A DNA stretch of 64,000 nt from NCBI GenBank assembly GCA_022393335.1, contig JAJEKB010021308.1:256838-320837 (forward strand), in the 5' to 3' direction. The first letter of the stretch is position 1, and each line of letters begins with the position of its first letter. The position numbers were made by a program, and so were the translations under genes. The DNA is from Macrotrachela quadricornifera (taxonomy: Eukaryota > Rotifera > Eurotatoria > Philodinida > Philodinidae). Positions 59,443 to 64,000 of this stretch are shown here, piece by piece. The notes under the pieces are model-generated. The model made no database searches and was not told the DNA's origin. It saw only the letters and a program-made list of their open reading frames with translations.

Positions 59443-60344
59443 TAACTAGGGTACCTCTCTAGGTGTGTCCCAGGGATTTCAATTGAAATCATGTGGATGT
59501 GTTGACCTAAGTATACCTATCTCAGATGTAAAACAATTAAATGCTCTTACTACTTTAATAGAAAATTATAGACAAAACACTTTTCAAAGTATTTGTGGTC
59601 TCAAAACGTTTAATTTAAAACCTATATCAGTCTTAATATGAATGGAGATAACGCATTACTTCATAACAAATAAGATGTTTTTTTTTTAAATGTTTATGAT
59701 CATATAAAAAAAAAAATGGTTAAAACAAAGGATATGACGAGAGTGACTGTAGCAAATGCAAGAAAAATCATTATACGTTAGCTTAGAACAGAAATCTTCG
59801 TCAAAAAAAGCATACATCGTGCACACTCTCAAAATGATCAGAGTCTTTTGACATATATTCACTTGGATACCAGATATATTTGATCACAAGTGATGTTTTC
59901 AGTAAAAATATCATCATAAATGCTAGAATCTGTTTGACCAGACCGAGAGTCGAGCAGCAACAAACAATCTTCGAAAACAGATGAACTTAAAACATTTTCA
60001 GCCCGACACTGAAACATGAATATTGCTCGCATGATAAATAAACTGTTAGTTAATATATGAGATCTAGAGTTATGCAATGAAAACATAGAGAACACACTCA
60101 TAGAAATCAGGTATATAATACCTAGAGGCAAAATACGATAGAAGTTTTGAAAAATGTCAAAAAACACATGTATAAAGAAATACGTATGTTAATACTTTGA
60201 AAAGAGTTTTGCCTATAATTTTTTACTAAGGTAATAAAAGCACCTAATTGTTTTACATTTGAGATAGGTATGCGTAGGTCGGCACATCAACATGATTTCA
60301 ATTGAAATCTCCGGGACACATTTGAAGAGGTTCCCTTGTTAGTT
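59443..60344. mobile_element. TIR element, ~0.9 kb
   Basis: Inverted arms of ~140 bp: GGTACCTCTC, GTGTCCCAGGGATTTCAATT, GAAATCATGTGGATGTG, CCTATCTCAGATGTAAAACA on the left; the same inverted on the right. No transposase inside (the open frame at 59859-60167, minus, is not recognised). Part of its edge (AATAAAAG, CACCTAATTGTTTT) resembles the end of the intron palindrome at 17164. Confidence 0.75.
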
Positions 60345-62350
60345 GGAGCATTATTTCTTTGTAATACTTTTTCTTGGTAAAGTTTAACGACCCTTTGAGC
60401 TTTCGTAATAAGTGTTATGTCAGATTCATGATCTTCCTCTGATTGAGGTTAATCATCTCATAATGACGTTTTCTTCACAGGGGTATCAGATCTACCGAAT
60501 GGTATTGTTTGAATTTTTGCTTTTGCTTGAGCTCGAGTTGTAATTGCAGTAATCATGGATGACGCATATGTTACACAGGTATATCGCACAGCAATTCTAT
60601 CACAAAAATCAGTTTGTATAAATTCATCATCATCTTCTAGTCAACGTAGATATCTTGTTAAATGATCTGTCCTATAGTGAAATTTCATTGTGAAACAAAC
60701 CCGATAGAAGGCTCTTGTTGTCATTTGAAGCAATACATTAGAATAAATATTAATCAAAGTTTTTCAAAAATGAACTAGTTTAATGCCAGAATCAAAAACT
60801 AATTTTATCGGAAAACAAATTCATTTAAGTCTTTTTCGTTGCTTTTCGAAGACAATTAGAAATTTTGACGATGTTTTTTACTGGGTTATGCAAAGATAAT
60901 ATTATAAGTCATCGGAGAATTATAAACGCCAATATCGATGACTGATATACTTGGTTTTTAACTCATTTTTGTATCTTTGCTACATTAGTTTTACACAGAA
61001 CTGTCATATCTTTCAAATTTTTATTGTTATTTAACTATCTCTTATTCTCGCAAGTAAACAAGCTAATAGAAAACGAAATTGACTAAGTTAATTATATGCA
61101 TTAATTGTATTTGTCAACACACAATGTCTATATTCTATCACTAAATGAAATTCTTCTTATGAATCATTTTCTTATTATTTTAAATTCTCTACCTACGAAT
61201 AAAACTGCTACAGAACTAGAATTTCTAGAAAGTGTAGCAATTAATTATACAATTTGTTTTAAACTTATCTTAAATACTTACAAAATCATAACTATCCTCT
61301 GATAGTATTAAGTTTATTGAGGGATGGATAGAGGAGACAAACAAGAGAAAGAGAGAGAAAAAGGACAAAGTACTTCAACAAAATCATGCAAATATATAGT
61401 TGTATTTGTTGACTTGAGGGACAGTGTTTAATACTGATTCCTCAAAAAAAAAACAACGATCACGACAGCTCAGATGTTCCCATTATTAACTCTCAGTTTC
61501 ACTATAGCAATTGTACATAATTCACTGTTCTTCACCATTCTATGAGTATTTGTTCGATGTCGTATGCACTAATTTGTATAATACGTCTATGTAAATCTGA
61601 GAATGTGCTGGCCGTACATGGATCATTCCATTCATCACCTTGTTGTTAAGTCGAAGGTAAACCATAGCAGATATAAATAATTTTTTATTTTTGTCGGACG
61701 TTGCATCATCACTCGCACCATATAAATCATTGTTGTTGTTTGTTTTTAAGATCGATTTGATCTCGATATTTTATTGTCGATGGTATGGTTGAGAAGCAGC
61801 GGCAGTTTAATCGATATGTCAATCAAATATAAGCGATGGTTCCAATAAATCCATTGATTCGATTCTTTTGCTGGATTCATGAATTGTTCAAATGTTTAAA
61901 CACTAAAGAGAACGTTTTTTTCGAAGATCACTCACGAGTTTTATTGTTTGCCAATAGTCCACATTTATAGATCGTATTCATAACATGATTTGTCCAATGT
62001 ATTGTAATAACTATGTACATATTCATCCAATCCTTGTTTACATTGGCTAACTTGATCGCCTAACAACTATCGATTTTACCCCCAATTAGGTGAAGAAAAG
62101 CTTGTTTAAATGTTGGATTGAATTCTGCTTATCACTCGTACGATCCTTTATTGAGAACAGCATCAGTTATAATGGTAGATATTTGCATTCCTTCATGATG
62201 AATAGATAATTGTGATATAGGAGATTGATCAAATCGAGTATTATAATAATTAGCCAGTGACACACGAAAACTAAATTTTCAAGTGAATATTAATGCTCAC
62301 CGTCATGAATGTGTGATCCAAATCGATGAAACAATATGTTGTTGATTGAC
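60345..62350 (-). pseudogene. decayed coding sequence, perhaps retroelement polyprotein
   Basis: Minus-strand frames with protein-like text are scattered here and broken by stops: FIQTDFCDRIAVRYTCVTY with AITTRAQAKAKIQTIP (about 60475-60660), GDEWNDPCTASTFSDLHRR (about 61560-61640), and GMQISTIITDAVLNKGSY (about 62130-62200). The TTRAQAKA string recalls linkers of LTR-retrotransposon polyproteins, but that is a weak cue. It may be more than one dead gene. Confidence 0.35.
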
Positions 62351-62705
62351 TTGAATTACGCTATCAGTTGTACAAGGATTCCTTGTTCTATAGTGTTCAA
62401 AAAAGAGCAATCTACCAGGAAAAGAGACGATGCTCATTACTACTGACAGACACTATCCTTTTGTTGAGGAAACAACTCGTATTTATATACACATACATGG
62501 AGAGAGAAAACGAATTCGAGTGCTTTTTTTCTATCTTTACAAAAACAATCAATCACGTAATCGAACAATACAAGTATATATGCGAAAGAAAAGAAAGAAT
62601 ATATGCAGTGACGAAAAAGAAAAAAAATCAGATACACATGTATAAGGAACGAAAAGAAAAAGTTGCCTGTTAGAGTTCTCTTTAACAGCAATACTGATAA
62701 ATTTG

Positions 62706-64000
62706 TTAGTCTTCCATTAAATAACTGCTACGTTTACCATGGGAATTGGTCTTTATGAAATGTTTGCGACTTCTCATAATAATTTCCTTGTGGTTTTCCA
62801 CCATATTCTGTTGATCAGATAAAGAAGAAAATGGTCCATTAATTTCTGTGTTTGTTTCTCTCTCAGTCTGTAATATTAACAAACATTGATTAATAGCATT
62901 TGCAACCGATTCCACATTATCACTATTAAATATTGTCACATGAGAACTTGTCAATGAGTAGACTTCTGGCAGTGGACAGAGAAAATTTTCCCATCCATTG
63001 TATTCACTAACAATAGGATCCTTACAAGAGTGATCAGCTCTTAGTAGTACGGTACATCCTGTATAATGACTCTGTTGGTAATGACGTGATATTTCTTGAA
63101 ACTTTTCATATTCAACTTCAAAAGCTTCTTTTTCATTTACTGATAGTTCATCCAAACAACAAGACGATAAAAATTCGTTGAATACCTTTTCTTCTTCTTC
63201 TCGAGTTGCTATCTTAATCTTATATAATTTTCTTGGAAAGCTATCAATCAAAATAACTATTTCTACAGAAAAACCTTTGCTTTCAAGCAACTTCGCCATT
63301 TCAATAGCAATATTACCACCCAATGACCAGCCACCAAGGCGGTAAGGACCTTTGGGTTGCACTGTTTGTATAACCTTTACATAAAAAGTTGCCATCATTT
63401 CTAGTGTACTGAAGTTTTCTGTAGATTCACGTCCCCAAAATGGATCGTTAATACCGTACAATGGCTGCTCCGACAGTAGATAGGGGACCAGCTTTGAATA
63501 CAGCCAACATAGACCAAAACCAGGATGAACAAGAAAGAGTGGGTTTAAAGCGCCCTCAACTTTAATCGGCCATAAAGCATCTTTAATCAAAGTATTTTCA
63601 GAGCTTTCAGTTTCTTGCTGAGCAATGGCAATCACTTGCGCCTGATCAGCAATGGTTCGATGTTGGAATAATGTTTTTACTGAGAATTTACAATGAAAAT
63701 ACTTCTGAATTGCTAAAGACAATTTTATCATTAATATTGAATGCCCTCCTATTGCAAAGAAATTATCAAAAATGCCGATCGATTTCAACTCTAAAATTTC
63801 GCTCCATACTGTCGTAAGCTTAGCTTCTATTTCATTACGAGGCGCAACATAATCAATATCTCTAGGTACTAAAGGATCTTGAGGAGTTGTCAAAGCCTTT
63901 CGATCGACTTTATCATTAACAGTTAAAGGAAGTGATTTTAAAGATATAAAATAGCTGGGTATCATATACTGCGGTAAACGCAATGCTAGATGTTCTCTCA
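62706..64000 (-). CDS. nonribosomal peptide synthetase, C-terminal end (A10-carrier-thioesterase), partial
   Basis: The frame is open from the window edge (64000) to the stop at 62706. It begins in the adenylation domain C-terminus: LRLPQYMIPSYF and NDKVDRKAL (A10, with the catalytic Lys region). The peptidyl-carrier domain follows with FFAIGGHSI, the Ser taking the phosphopantetheine arm. Then a type I thioesterase: FLVHPGFG, GGWSLGGN (GxSxG nucleophile), ILIDSFP (Asp) and SSHVTIF (His), so the triad looks complete. The last ~45 residues are polar and basic and unusual for a TE end. No intron is seen. Such genes are bacterial/fungal in character; in a rotifer-like genome horizontal gain is the likely source. 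The product peptide cannot be predicted because the A-domain core lies outside the window. Confidence 0.9.
   Translation of the reverse strand, partial: REHLALRLPQYMIPSYFISLKSLPLTVNDKVDRKALTTPQDPLVPRDIDYVAPRNEIEAKLTTVWSEILELKSIGIFDNFFAIGGHSILMIKLSLAIQKYFHCKFSVKTLFQHRTIADQAQVIAIAQQETESSENTLIKDALWPIKVEGALNPLFLVHPGFGLCWLYSKLVPYLLSEQPLYGINDPFWGRESTENFSTLEMMATFYVKVIQTVQPKGPYRLGGWSLGGNIAIEMAKLLESKGFSVEIVILIDSFPRKLYKIKIATREEEEKVFNEFLSSCCLDELSVNEKEAFEVEYEKFQEISRHYQQSHYTGCTVLLRADHSCKDPIVSEYNGWENFLCPLPEVYSLTSSHVTIFNSDNVESVANAINQCLLILQTERETNTEINGPFSSLSDQQNMVENHKEIIMRSRKHFIKTNSHGKRSSYLMED

Noticed and set aside
62368..62691. Lys/Arg/Glu-rich frames on both strands just downstream of the NRPS
   Set aside because: Low-complexity purine-rich DNA; no motif and mutually overlapping frames.

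Overview
The window looks like nuclear DNA of a metazoan, most likely a bdelloid rotifer. The genome call is inference. It rests on AT-rich DNA, genes with short (58-66 bp) GT-AG introns, single-exon F-box and NRPS-type genes, and very many different transposable-element remnants each present once or twice. Two runs of N mark assembly gaps (about 22638-23037 and 35836-35845). No bacterial operons, CRISPR arrays or rRNA genes were seen.

Layout. 1-2443: 3' part of a BovB/RTE-type LINE with one in-frame stop. 5300-9950: a patchwork of one interspersed repeat family, interrupted by a 2.7-kb hAT-type element with perfect 8-bp target duplications and carrying a tRNA-like insert. 12270-13150: fold-back element with a minisatellite core. 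13673-14394: hAT MITE with a second hAT MITE nested in it. 15739-15854: short retroposed LINE tail. 16553-18499 (-): two-exon TPR-like gene with a putative N-myristoylation site and an inverted repeat filling its intron. 21978-26634 (+): eight-exon M60/TCAF-type metallopeptidase gene with a mariner MITE in intron 1; its last exons are duplicated at 39496-40145. 31175-31783 (-) and 35223-35954 (+): inverted pair of secreted Cys-rich, Thr-rich proteins with matching upstream regions. 36560-37190: LINE reverse transcriptase remnant. 34422-35047, 40935-41551 and 41770-42384: three ~620-bp near-palindromes. 44870-45760: degenerate minisatellites. 46503-48422 (+): F-box protein. 51154-55217 (+): decayed processive GT2 (cellulose-synthase-like) gene with three stops, a 47-bp hAT miniature in its intron and another TIR element in its 3' half. 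56369-57345 (-): mariner transposase pseudogene. 62706-64000 (-): C-terminus of a nonribosomal peptide synthetase (end of A domain, carrier domain, thioesterase), open at the window edge.

The genes are not an operon and show no joint pathway. The strongest theme is accessory DNA: secreted or extracellular-type proteins, a probably transferred biosynthetic gene, decaying genes, and an unusual density of fold-back and palindromic elements, several nested so that insertion order can be read. Short arrays of a TGAGGG-type hexamer occur at three places. Intact candidate protein-coding genes are the M60/TCAF gene, the TPR-like gene, the two Cys-rich genes, the F-box gene and the NRPS.
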